DNA of 9,222 bases from an uncultured Oscillospiraceae bacterium (GCA_900546895.1 UREO01000102.1:1-9222), one strand, 5' to 3'; shown: positions 1 to 7,134, counted from the first letter of the stretch. Notes: a model not told the origin generated them from the letters alone. Numbers and translations: made by a program.

Positions 1-1
1 G

Positions 2-1414
2 ATTCTTGATTATATCGGTTTACAAGAAATTAACGGCTCTCTGATCGTTCTGGACGATGTCGCAAACGCCTCGTTTGAAGAGGTTGTCGATATCCGTCTG
101 AACGACGGCACGCTGCGTCGGGGACGAATTGTTCAGATGGAAGGCAGTCGTGTTGTGATTCAGGTGTTTGAAGGCACCCGCGGCATTTCCCTTGACAATA
201 CCAGCACACGGCTGATGGGGCATCCGATGGAGATGCCGCTTTCCCCGGAAATTCTGGGCCGCGTGTTCAACGGTTCCGGCCGCCCGATCGACGGACTCGG
301 CGAAATATTCCCTTTGAAAAAGGCCAATATCAACGGGACGCCAATTAACCCGGTCTCCAGAGAATACCCGAAAAACTATATTAACACCGGCATTTCTACC
401 ATAGACACCCTGATGACGCTGATCCGCGGCCAGAAGCTCCCGATCTTTTCCGGTTCCGGCATGAAGCACAACGAGCTCGCCGTCCAGATTGCGAGACAGT
501 CGAAGATCAGCGACGACAGCGGCAGCAACTTCGCGATTGTTTTCGCCGCCATGGGTGTGAAAAACGACGTTGCCGAATACTTCCGCCGCTCGTTTGACGA
601 GTCCGGCGTATTACAGAAGGTCGTTATGTTTCTGAACCTTGCAAACGACCCGATCATTGAAAGAATACTGACCCCGCGCTGCGCGCTGACGGTCGCAGAA
701 TACCTTGCCTTTGAGCTGGGGATGCACATCCTCGTCATTATGACGGATATGACCTCCTACGCCGAGGCGCTGCGTGAATTCAGCTCTTCCAAGGGCGAAA
801 TTCCCGGCAGAAAGGGATTTCCGGGCTACCTGTACTCCGACCTCGCTTCCCTTTACGAACGGGCCGGAATGATTCGCGGCAAGAAAGGCTCCGTCACACA
901 GATTCCGATCCTGACCATGCCGAACGACGACGTGACCCACCCTGTCCCCGACCTGACCGGCTATATTACCGAGGGCCAGATCGTTCTGGACCGTTCGCTC
1001 GACAGCTCCGGCTTCTATCCCCCGGTTTCCGTACTACCCTCCCTTTCCCGTCTGATGAAGGACGGCATCGGTGCGGGCTATACGCGCGAGGATCACTCCG
1101 CGCTTTCCAACCAACTTTTCGCGTCCTACGCGAAGGTGATGGACGCCCGTTCCCTGGCGTCGGTTATCGGCGAAGAAGAGCTTTCGCCCGTGGATAAGAA
1201 ATATATTGAATTCGGCAAGCTGTTCGAATCCCAGTTCGTCAATCAGGGCTTCAATGAAAACCGTACGATCGACCAGAGCCTCGACTTGGGCTGGAAGCTG
1301 CTTTCCACACTGCCGCGCGGCGAGCTGGATCGTGTGGATGACGCGATTCTCGATAAATACTACAGCAAAGCCCAGGAACCTGAGAAAACCGAACAGGAAA
1401 CCACTCAGGAGTAA
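2..1414 (+). CDS. atpB: V-type ATP synthase subunit B (5' end cut by window edge)
   Basis: Non-catalytic B subunit (also NtpB) of the peripheral V1 headpiece of a V/A-type ATPase, which alternates with catalytic A subunits around the central shaft and couples ATP to H+ or Na+ transport. The reading frame is open to the left edge: 45 codons precede the first internal ATG at 137 and read as a normal B-subunit N-terminus (IGLQEINGSLIVLDDV), so the real start lies a few codons outside; 470 residues are visible, near full family length. Visible motifs are GRVFNGSGRPID, a degenerate P-loop GSGMKHNE (visible residues about 151-158, no GKT as expected for B), and YPPVSVLPSLSRLMKDGIG (about 340-358). 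The C-terminus has the usual FNENRTIDQSLDLGWKLL. Position 343 is Ser where the ATPase alpha/beta signature normally has Asp/Asn/His. The atpD gene follows after 22 nt, the usual B-D order. Confidence 0.96.
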   Translation: MLDYIGLQEINGSLIVLDDVANASFEEVVDIRLNDGTLRRGRIVQMEGSRVVIQVFEGTRGISLDNTSTRLMGHPMEMPLSPEILGRVFNGSGRPIDGLGEIFPLKKANINGTPINPVSREYPKNYINTGISTIDTLMTLIRGQKLPIFSGSGMKHNELAVQIARQSKISDDSGSNFAIVFAAMGVKNDVAEYFRRSFDESGVLQKVVMFLNLANDPIIERILTPRCALTVAEYLAFELGMHILVIMTDMTSYAEALREFSSSKGEIPGRKGFPGYLYSDLASLYERAGMIRGKKGSVTQIPILTMPNDDVTHPVPDLTGYITEGQIVLDRSLDSSGFYPPVSVLPSLSRLMKDGIGAGYTREDHSALSNQLFASYAKVMDARSLASVIGEEELSPVDKKYIEFGKLFESQFVNQGFNENRTIDQSLDLGWKLLSTLPRGELDRVDDAILDKYYSKAQEPEKTEQETTQE

Positions 1415-1436
1415 TCCCAAAAGGAGGTGAGCCGCA

Positions 1437-2051
1437 TTGAGCAACCAGATCGTTCCCACAAAAGGCAATCTGCTCGCTACCAAAAAGACCCTTGCGCTTT
1501 CACGCACCGGCTTTGATCTTCTGGACCGTAAACGCAACATCTTAATCCGTGAAATGATGACTCTGATTGAGCGGGCTGCAAAAATTCAAAGTGTCATTGA
1601 CGATACTTACGATGAAGCTTACGCCGCGCTGCAGAGAGCAAACATCACGCTGGGAATCTGCAACGAGCTGTCCCGTACGGTACCGCTCGACAACAACCTG
1701 AACGTGGCCTACAGAAGCGTCATGGGGGTGGAAATTCCTATGATTTCAATTGACACGGTGTGTGTGCCGATTCCGTTCGGACTGAATTCCACCAATATCA
1801 TGCTCGACAACGCCTATATGAAATTCAACGAAGTGAAGCGGCTGACCGCAGAGCTGGCAGAGGTGGAAAACAGCGTTTACCGGTTGGCGGACGCAATCAA
1901 GAAAACTCAGAAGCGTGCCAACGCGCTGAAAAACATTATGATTCCTCGATTTGAGGAGACCGTAAAATTTATTTCCGACGCTCTGGAAGAAAAGGACAGG
2001 GAAGAATTTTCCCGCTTGAAAGTCATTAAAAGGCAGAAAGCCGGCAAATAA
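1437..2051 (+). CDS. atpD: V-type ATP synthase subunit D (central shaft)
   Basis: Central-stalk subunit D (NtpD), the long coiled-coil rotor that turns inside the A3B3 head and links to subunits F and C. The protein is 204 aa, normal for the family. It has the N-terminal family pattern VPTKGNLLATKKTL, a long helical segment with LLDRKRNILIREM, and the C-terminal helix KTQKRANALKNIMIPRFEET that packs against the N-terminal one as a coiled coil, ending in a basic tail. The start is TTG at 1437: a textbook AAGGAGGTGA sits at 1421-1430, six bases upstream, and no in-frame ATG is close. It begins 22 nt after atpB stops, so the two share a transcript, and the strong hairpin directly after its stop suggests it is the last gene of the ATPase operon. 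Confidence 0.96.
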   Translation: MSNQIVPTKGNLLATKKTLALSRTGFDLLDRKRNILIREMMTLIERAAKIQSVIDDTYDEAYAALQRANITLGICNELSRTVPLDNNLNVAYRSVMGVEIPMISIDTVCVPIPFGLNSTNIMLDNAYMKFNEVKRLTAELAEVENSVYRLADAIKKTQKRANALKNIMIPRFEETVKFISDALEEKDREEFSRLKVIKRQKAGK

Positions 2052-2083
2052 AAAAGGATGCATCCCGCGGGATGTATCCTTTT
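2052..2083. terminator. Bidirectional intrinsic terminator between atpD and ackA
   Basis: Inverted repeat with arms 2052-2066 and 2069-2083 around a CCCGCGGG centre; only the 2060/2075 pair deviates (G-U on the + transcript). It starts right after the atpD stop codon and lies 19 nt beyond the ackA stop on the other strand. Both flanks are T-rich in the sense of the respective transcript (TTTTCATTTATTCTTT on +, TTTTTTATTTG on -), so one hairpin can end both convergent transcripts. Confidence 0.88.
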
Positions 2084-2102
2084 CATTTATTCTTTGATTT
2101 TT

Positions 2103-3356
2103 TTAGATATCTTCAGGATCAACGACCGTCTTGTCCTCTGTAGAAGCGTAGGTCAGCTTCTCGACAATTTCCTTGGTGTCACGCGCAATGACAAGCTCTT
2201 CATTGGTAGGAATGACATAAACGGCAACCTTGGAATCATAGGTGGAAATTTTGCCTTCGCGCCCGGAAACCATTTTGTCGTTCAGAACCGGGTCGATCTT
2301 CACGCCGAAGAACTTCAGGCCACGGCAGACCGCGTAACGCAGATGAGCCTGATTTTCGCCGAGACCGGCTGTGAAAACGATGCAGTCAAGGCCGTTCATT
2401 GCCGCCGCATAGGAACCGATATATTTGATAATCTGATAGGAAAGCATTTCGTGGGCAAGAATAGCTCTGGGATCACCCTCAATTTCCGCTTTGGTGACGT
2501 CGCGGTCATCGCTGTGTCCGCTGATGCCGAGCAGACCGGATTTCTTGTTCAGAATTTCGTTCATCTGTTCGGGGGTAAGGTTTTCTTTCTCCATAATGAA
2601 GGTCACGACCGACGGATCAAGCGAGCCGGAGCGGGTACCCATCATAAAGCCGTCCAGCGGAGTAAGGCCCATGCTGGTATCGACAACATTGCCGCCCTTG
2701 ATAGCCGCAATGGAGGAACCGTTGCCAATATGGCAGGTAACCATGTTGATGTCCTCAATCGGCTGGTGCATCAGGTGCGCGCAGTGATTGCTGACATAGC
2801 GGTGGGACGTGCCGTGAAAGCCGTAACGACGGATTTTATATTTCTCATAATATTCGTAAGGAATGGCAAACATATAAGCTTTCGGGGGCATGGTAGAATG
2901 GAAGGAAGTATCAAAGACGACGCATTCCGGTATGTCTTTTCCGAAAACCTCGCGGCAGGCAAGGATTCCCTGAAGCTCAGGCCCGTTGTGCAGCGGAGCC
3001 AGCGGAATCAGGCTCTTGATTCCCTCGATCACATCTTCGTTGATGAACAGGGATTTACTAAAAATCGCGCCGCCCTGAGCAACGCGGTGGCCGATTGCCG
3101 TAACCTCCGACAGGTTTTTGACGACGCCGACCTCTTTATCCGTTAAAGCTGCCGTAACAAGCTTGAATGCCTCTTTATGATCGGACATGGTGACCTGCAA
3201 GTCCTTCTTGCGGCCGTCCGCAGTCTTATGGGTAAACGTTCCGCCCTCTATTCCGATGCGTTCGCAGTTCCCTTTTGCAAGCATCTCTTCGCTTTCCATA
3301 TCAATGAGCTGATATTTGAGTGAAGAGCTTCCTGCATTTATTACCAAAATCTTCAT
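2103..3356 (-). CDS. ackA: Acetate kinase
   Basis: Cytosolic acetate kinase: acetyl phosphate + ADP to acetate + ATP, the ATP-forming last step of acetate fermentation (reversible). The protein is 417 aa, slightly longer than the usual ~400. It carries the ASKHA-fold signatures VINAGSSSLKYQ (residues 5-16) and YGFHGTSHRYVS (178-189), then CHIGNGSSIAAI, MGTRSGSLDP and TAGLGENQ. Residues matching those studied in the Methanosarcina enzyme are present: Asn7, Ser10, Ser12, Lys14, Arg91, Asp149, His181, Arg242 and a Glu in TNEELVIARDT (about 386). The extra length is an acidic tail after residue 403 (STEDKTVVDPEDI). The ATG at 3356 has AGGAGG (3364-3369) seven bases upstream. The usual partner pta is not next to it here; it stands alone, divergent from tmcAL and convergent with atpD. 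Confidence 0.98.
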   Translation of the reverse strand: MKILVINAGSSSLKYQLIDMESEEMLAKGNCERIGIEGGTFTHKTADGRKKDLQVTMSDHKEAFKLVTAALTDKEVGVVKNLSEVTAIGHRVAQGGAIFSKSLFINEDVIEGIKSLIPLAPLHNGPELQGILACREVFGKDIPECVVFDTSFHSTMPPKAYMFAIPYEYYEKYKIRRYGFHGTSHRYVSNHCAHLMHQPIEDINMVTCHIGNGSSIAAIKGGNVVDTSMGLTPLDGFMMGTRSGSLDPSVVTFIMEKENLTPEQMNEILNKKSGLLGISGHSDDRDVTKAEIEGDPRAILAHEMLSYQIIKYIGSYAAAMNGLDCIVFTAGLGENQAHLRYAVCRGLKFFGVKIDPVLNDKMVSGREGKISTYDSKVAVYVIPTNEELVIARDTKEIVEKLTYASTEDKTVVDPEDI

Positions 3357-3399
3357 GCTTTTTCCTCCTAAAAATGCTTTTCAGATACCTGAGCGGCTA

Positions 3400-3428
3400 T
3401 TGAATCCGCCGAGAGAATACTGTATATT
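3400..3428 (+). promoter_or_regulatory. Candidate sigma-A promoter for tmcAL
   Basis: TTGAAT (3400-3405), 17-nt spacer, TATATT (3423-3428), about 50-60 nt upstream of the tmcAL ATG. A perfect TATAAT at 3428-3433 also exists but has no -35 at normal spacing. The -10 region lies in the same AT-rich block as the ackA -10 on the other strand, so the two promoters would overlap back to back. Confidence 0.38.
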
Positions 3429-3460
3429 ATAATAATAGTACATCAAACTGCTAAATTCAA
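3426..3460 (-). promoter_or_regulatory. Candidate sigma-A promoter for ackA
   Basis: On the minus strand TTGAAT (3455-3460) is separated by 17 nt from TATTAT (3432-3437). An overlapping alternative is TTAGCA (3449-3454), 17 nt, then a perfect TATAAT (3426-3431). Either would start ackA RNA about 60-70 nt before its ATG. Seen by consensus match only; no transcript data. Confidence 0.45.
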
Positions 3461-3485
3461 GGATAATCAAGGAGTTTGTCATAAA

Positions 3486-4679
3486 ATGCTTGTGGCCGGA
3501 ATCGTTTCTGAATACAACCCGTTTCATAACGGACATGCCGCGCTGGTTTCGGAAACCCGCAAAGCGGGGGCAACCCACGTTGCGGCGGTCATGAGCGGAA
3601 ACTTTGTGCAGCGCGGCGAACCGGCGGTCCTTTCCAAGTGGGCAAGGACAAGGCAGGCGCTGGAAAACGGCGTCGATCTGGTTGTGGAGCTGCCGCTTCC
3701 CTGGGCGCTTGCGGGAGCGGAAAAGTTCGCTTACGGCGGTATGGCGCTGCTGGACGCGATGGGAATCGACCTGCTGAGCTTCGGCAGCGAATGCGGCCGT
3801 ACGGAGGATTTATACAAAGCGGAGCGGGCGCTTGGCTCCGGAGAACTGCGGGAAAGAATCCGTTCCGAGCTGAAAAGCGGTGCAACCTTCGCAAAAGCAC
3901 GGCAAAACGCGGTCGCCGCCCTGTTCGACGAAGAAACAGCGGAACTTTTAAGCGAGCCAAACAATATTTTAGGCATAGAATACTTAAAAGCGCTGCGCAG
4001 GCTGAATTCCATTATCAAACCGTTCACAATCAAACGAGTGGGCGCCGCGCACGACGCGGAGGCCTTGGAGGGATTCGTGGCCTCCGCCTCACAGATACGG
4101 AGAATGATGCGCTCCGGGGAGGATTTTTTCCCGCTGATGCCTCTTTCCTGTGCGGAAACGGCAAGGCGGGAAATCAAGGCAGGAAACGCACCCGCCGATC
4201 TTACCCTCATTGAGCGGGCCGTTCTGGCAAAGCTGAGAACGATGAGCCCCGACCGGTTCGCCGCCCTTCCCGATATCAGCGAAGGGCTGGAAAACCGGGT
4301 TTACGCCGCGGTACGCAAAGCTGGCAGCCTGGAGGAAGCATACGGCCTGATTAAGTCCAAAAGATATACGCACGCCAGAATCCGCCGGATCATTCTTTCC
4401 GCTTTTCTGGGTCTGGACGCTTCCATGAGCGAGGGGGTTCCTCCCTATCTGCGCATCCTCGGCTTTAATCAGCGCGGCACCGAAATTCTGCATTCCATGA
4501 AAGGACGGGCAGCCCTGCCGGTCATCACCAATTCTTCGGACATATTTTCTCTTGACAATAATGGGAAAAATATGCTTGAATTAGAAAACAGAGCAACGGA
4601 TCTTTATACGCTGTGTATGCCGAAAATCGCGCCCTGCGGACTCGACAGGACAACGGGTATTATTTCGTCTTTGGACTGA
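3486..4679 (+). CDS. tmcAL: tRNA(Met) cytidine acetate ligase TmcAL (YlbM family)
   Basis: Forms N4-acetylcytidine at the wobble position C34 of elongator tRNA-Met. From work on Bacillus subtilis TmcAL (YlbM), the family activates free acetate with ATP as acetyl-adenylate instead of using acetyl-CoA. The protein is 397 aa against about 415 in B. subtilis. The nucleotidyltransferase-fold N-terminus shows AGIVSEYNPFHNGH with the HxGH nucleotide-binding motif at His14-His17, followed by AVMSGNFVQRGEPAVLSKWAR, DLVVELP, SFGSECG and the family-specific SEPNNILGIEYLKAL. The region FVASASQIRRMM and the C-terminal LDRTTGIISSLD are also typical. Start: ATG 3486 with AAGGAG at 3469-3474 (11-nt spacing, slightly long); the N-terminus matches family length. 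It is divergent from ackA, which releases the acetate this enzyme uses, and probably co-transcribed with the next gene. Older databases call this family simply nucleotidyltransferase. Confidence 0.94.
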   Translation: MLVAGIVSEYNPFHNGHAALVSETRKAGATHVAAVMSGNFVQRGEPAVLSKWARTRQALENGVDLVVELPLPWALAGAEKFAYGGMALLDAMGIDLLSFGSECGRTEDLYKAERALGSGELRERIRSELKSGATFAKARQNAVAALFDEETAELLSEPNNILGIEYLKALRRLNSIIKPFTIKRVGAAHDAEALEGFVASASQIRRMMRSGEDFFPLMPLSCAETARREIKAGNAPADLTLIERAVLAKLRTMSPDRFAALPDISEGLENRVYAAVRKAGSLEEAYGLIKSKRYTHARIRRIILSAFLGLDASMSEGVPPYLRILGFNQRGTEILHSMKGRAALPVITNSSDIFSLDNNGKNMLELENRATDLYTLCMPKIAPCGLDRTTGIISSLD

Positions 4680-4694
4680 AAGGATGTGTCTCTC

Positions 4695-5630
4695 TTGTCT
4701 ATTGAAATTAAGGAAACGGAATATGAGAACTACGGAAAATGCCTGAGGCTGGATAACGGCCTGATCGACGTTGTTGTAACCATTGAGTTCGGGCCGCGCA
4801 TCGTACGCTTCGGCTTTATCGGCGAAGAAAATATTCTTTACAACGATCTGGAACGCCGCAATTATATCAGCAGCGAAAGCATGTCGGAACGCTACGGCAA
4901 GGATGCGGCTTTTTACCATTACGGCGGCCACCGCGTATGGCTCAGTCCCGAAAAGATGCCCGAAACGTATTATCCGGACAACGAGCCGGTCGTATACGGC
5001 ATTCTGCCGGAAGGTGTCAGTTTTACGCCCCCGCGCCAGAAGCGCAACGACGTTCAGCTGAGCTTTGAAGTGATCATGACCGAGGGCACTACGGATATCA
5101 TGGTGGTGCACAGCGCGAAAAACTGCTCGAAGGAAAAACGGAGCTGTGCGCTGTGGGCGCTGACCATGGTGAAGGGCGGCGGCGTAGAGGTGATCCCGAT
5201 GAACAAGGACACCGGCAGTTCTCTGCTTCCCAACCGGCTTCTCACTCTTTGGCCGTATTCCGACATCCGGGACAAACGTTTGTCGGCAGGCAACCGGTTT
5301 ATTACGATCCGGCACGATGCGGACATTCCCAACGCGCTGAAGCTGGGTGTTAACAATACGCCGGGCTGGGCGTCGTACACCCGCGGAGAATATACGCTGA
5401 TTAAGCGTTACCTTCACACTGCTCAGGCGGCGTATCCGGATTACGGCTGCTCCTATGAGACGTACGCATGCGGCGATTTTATCGAAATGGAATCGCTGAG
5501 CCCGCTGTACGGTCTGGAACCGGGCGAAGGAATCCGTCACGTGGAAAATCTTTCGCTGATCAAACAGCCGTTCCCCGAGGGCCCGACCGATGAGGATGTA
5601 ATCGAAAAATTTTGCGCGCATTTCAAATAA
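4695..5630 (+). CDS. DUF4380-like protein, galactose-mutarotase-like fold, function unknown
   Basis: No firm function. The 311-aa protein looks like a beta-rich, soluble aldose-epimerase-like (galactose mutarotase superfamily) protein of the DUF4380 type: GPRIVRFGF at residues 33-41, the most distinctive block YGGHRVWLSPEK plus ETYYPDN at 76-96, ALWALTMVKGGG at 152-163, and the C-terminal FIEMESLSPLYGLEPGE (262-278). Such proteins bind carbohydrate or sugar acids in related families, but the substrate cannot be read from sequence. There is no signal peptide or membrane segment. Start choice: GTG at 4686 is possible but only two or three bases from the AAAGGA; TTG at 4695 sits about 8 nt after AAAGGATGTG (one mismatch to AAAGGAGGTG), so I prefer TTG. 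The gap to the tmcAL stop is 15 nt, implying one transcript. Family assignment is from motif memory, not a search. Confidence 0.78.
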   Translation: MSIEIKETEYENYGKCLRLDNGLIDVVVTIEFGPRIVRFGFIGEENILYNDLERRNYISSESMSERYGKDAAFYHYGGHRVWLSPEKMPETYYPDNEPVVYGILPEGVSFTPPRQKRNDVQLSFEVIMTEGTTDIMVVHSAKNCSKEKRSCALWALTMVKGGGVEVIPMNKDTGSSLLPNRLLTLWPYSDIRDKRLSAGNRFITIRHDADIPNALKLGVNNTPGWASYTRGEYTLIKRYLHTAQAAYPDYGCSYETYACGDFIEMESLSPLYGLEPGEGIRHVENLSLIKQPFPEGPTDEDVIEKFCAHFK

Positions 5631-5687
5631 ACTCTGTTTACAAATAGCCGGCCGCTATGCGCGAAGTGGTTTATAGGAGTTGATTTT

Positions 5688-5741
5688 TTGCTTTGCCATA
5701 TGCTTACTCTCATGAATGTTTCCCCTCTGTACAAGATCTGA
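5688..5741 (+). CDS. Candidate 17-residue leader peptide upstream of the MFS gene
   Basis: Short ORF MLCHMLTLMNVSPLYKI beginning with TTG at 5688 and ending with TGA at 5739-5741. AGGAG at 5675-5679 lies eight bases before the TTG, an ideal spacing; two internal in-frame ATGs (5700, 5712) are too far from it. The last codons (CCT CTG TAC AAG, 5724-5735) form the 5' arm of the inverted repeat that follows, so a translating or stalled ribosome would cover that arm. This geometry resembles leader peptides that control antibiotic-resistance genes in Firmicutes. I do not recognise the peptide itself, and an ORF this short can arise by chance. Confidence 0.38.
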   Translation: MLCHMLTLMNVSPLYKI

Positions 5742-5764
5742 TGCCGGGGCGAATTGTACAGAGG
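5724..5764 (+). promoter_or_regulatory. 11-bp perfect inverted repeat in the MFS leader (RNA hairpin or operator)
   Basis: CCTCTGTACAA at 5724-5734 and its exact reverse complement TTGTACAGAGG at 5754-5764, with a 19-nt loop. No T-run follows, so it is not an intrinsic terminator by itself. It can be an RNA hairpin whose 5' arm lies in the candidate leader ORF, or a DNA operator made of two palindromic TGTACA half-sites 27 bp apart. The sequence does not decide between these. Confidence 0.55.
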
Positions 5765-5797
5765 ACGAACTAAATATCGCCCGCATTGGATTTTGTA

Positions 5798-5835
5798 CTT
5801 ATAGATACCTTCATAAATGTCCGTTCTATAAGGAG
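5798..5835 (+). promoter_or_regulatory. Hairpin overlapping the MFS ribosome binding site
   Basis: CTTATAG (5798-5804) pairs perfectly with CTATAAG (5826-5832); the 3' arm includes the first three bases of the AAGGAG ribosome binding site (5830-5835) of the transporter, whose ATG is at 5843. A CCTT in the loop (5808-5811) could instead pair with AAGG (5830-5833). Both pairings would lower access to the ribosome binding site. The stem is AU-rich and only 7 bp, so it is weak; a role in translational control is inference. Confidence 0.4.
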
Positions 5836-5842
5836 AATTCCA

Positions 5843-7134
5843 ATGAAAAACAATCATTTCCGTACGTTTATTTTACTCTGGGCAACGCAGTCCGTTTCGC
5901 AGATGGGCAGTGCCATGTCCGGCTATGCTCTTACAATATGGGCGTATTCTGAGACGCGTACTGCAATGTCGGTTTCCCTGCTTACGTTTTGCTATTATAT
6001 TTCTTATGTGTTGGTAAGCCTTTTTTGTGGTTCCGTGATCGATGGACACGGGAAAAAGGAAATTATGCTCCTGTCGGATTCCATTGCAGCAATCTGTACC
6101 CTGATTGCCTTTTTCCTGTGGCAATCCAGTGAACTGCAGCTGTGGCATCTTTATGTTATCAATTCTGTTATAGGTATGATGAACGCCCTTCAGGCTCCTG
6201 CCGAATCAGTAACAATCGGTCTGTTAGTTTCTGCGGACAAGCAGGCGAGAGCCAGCGGAATGGACTCATTTGCGGAAAATCTGCTCACCGTTGCTTCCCC
6301 TGTCTTTGCAGTAGCGGTTTATGGAACCGTTGGTCTGGGCGCCGTATTTTTAGTGGACTTTGTATCCTTTCTGTTCGCGTCATCGGTATTGCTGCTGTAT
6401 ATCAGCATACCAGACCCGGAATCCGAACAGGGACAAAACGCAGCGGTTTTACCCCTATCCGGCATAGAGGAGGGTTTCCTTTTTCTGCGACAACATACAA
6501 TCCTTTTGTATCTCATTACGACAATGGCGTGATGAACTTTTTCTCGCGTCTGACTTATGAAAATATTCTTTTCCCCATGTTATTGGCAAGAAGCGGTGAC
6601 AATGCCGTGGTTCTCAGCATCGTCAGCGCGGTATTAGGGCTTGGCGGTATTGTGGGCGGGCTGGCAGTATCTTTTGATAAAAGAACACGCGACCCAATCA
6701 GAATGGTATATTGGAGCGCCGTAATCTCGTTCCTTTGCGGCGACTTGTTGATGGGTATTGGCCGAAATGTCTTTGTTTGGTGTATTGCCGGTATGGCTGC
6801 CAGCGTCCCCATTCCTTTTATAATGGCAGGGCAGCGTTTATTGCTGTACCGTGATGTTCCCGCAAAAGTACAGGGCCGTATTTTCTCGGTGCGCAATGCG
6901 GTTCAGTTCAGCACAATTCCAATTGGCATTCTTCTTGGCGGATTTCTGGCAGACCGTGTGTTTGAACCGCTTATGCAAACGGATATACCTCTGGTACATA
7001 TCCTGCAATTTTTGGTAGGTGCCGGGGATGGCAGCGGTATGGCGGTTATGTTTCTTTGCTCAGGTACACTTGGCTCTGTATTCTGTATTTTGTCTTACCA
7101 GAGACTAAAGAGATTTAAGTCTGCCAATTTATGA
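5843..7134 (+). pseudogene. MFS efflux transporter, DHA3-like, split by a -1 frameshift
   Basis: Inner-membrane major facilitator transporter resembling DHA3-type drug/macrolide efflux proteins; the substrate is unknown. The first frame runs from ATG 5843 (AAGGAG at 5830-5835) to TGA 6530-6532 and gives 229 aa with about six hydrophobic segments, starting FRTFILLWATQSVSQMGSAM. It has an MFS motif A-like GSVIDGHGKKEIML (residues 63-76) between segments 2 and 3. The protein continues one frame over from 6529: VMNFFSRLTYENILF, then GGLAVSFDKRTRDPIRM (the second-half motif A counterpart) and about six more segments, ending at TGA 7132-7134. Adding a single G near 6529 restores one ORF of about 430 aa, normal MFS length, so a lost base or a sequencing error is the simplest reading. 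The stop overlaps an ATG (TGATG, 6530-6534), so the 200-aa second half might be re-initiated, but no ribosome binding site precedes it. Base composition appears AT-richer than neighbouring genes. Confidence 0.82.

Noticed and set aside
137..139. ATG at 137 as the start of atpB
   Set aside because: The frame is open to the left edge and the 45 codons before it match the conserved N-terminal barrel of B subunits.
2058..3146. Long open frame of 362 codons on + opposite ackA
   Set aside because: It is the antisense shadow of acetate kinase, whose motifs, start and ribosome binding site are all present on the minus strand; the + frame has no family resemblance.
3371..3386. CcpA cre-like site near the ackA ribosome binding site (TGAAAAGCATTTTT on minus)
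   Set aside because: The central CG of the cre consensus is missing and the 3' half lacks the CA end, so the match is mostly A/T runs.
4581..5621. 346-codon open frame on - opposite the DUF4380-like gene
   Set aside because: No recognisable motifs and no ribosome binding site; the + frame has conserved blocks and fits the tmcAL operon.
5644..5658. Small stem ATAGC/GCTAT after the DUF gene as a terminator
   Set aside because: Only 5 bp with no T-run directly after it; too weak to call.
6532..7134. Second half of the transporter as an independent 200-aa gene
   Set aside because: It is the plain continuation of the first half and lacks a ribosome binding site; treated as part of one frameshifted gene, with the re-initiation option kept as a finding.
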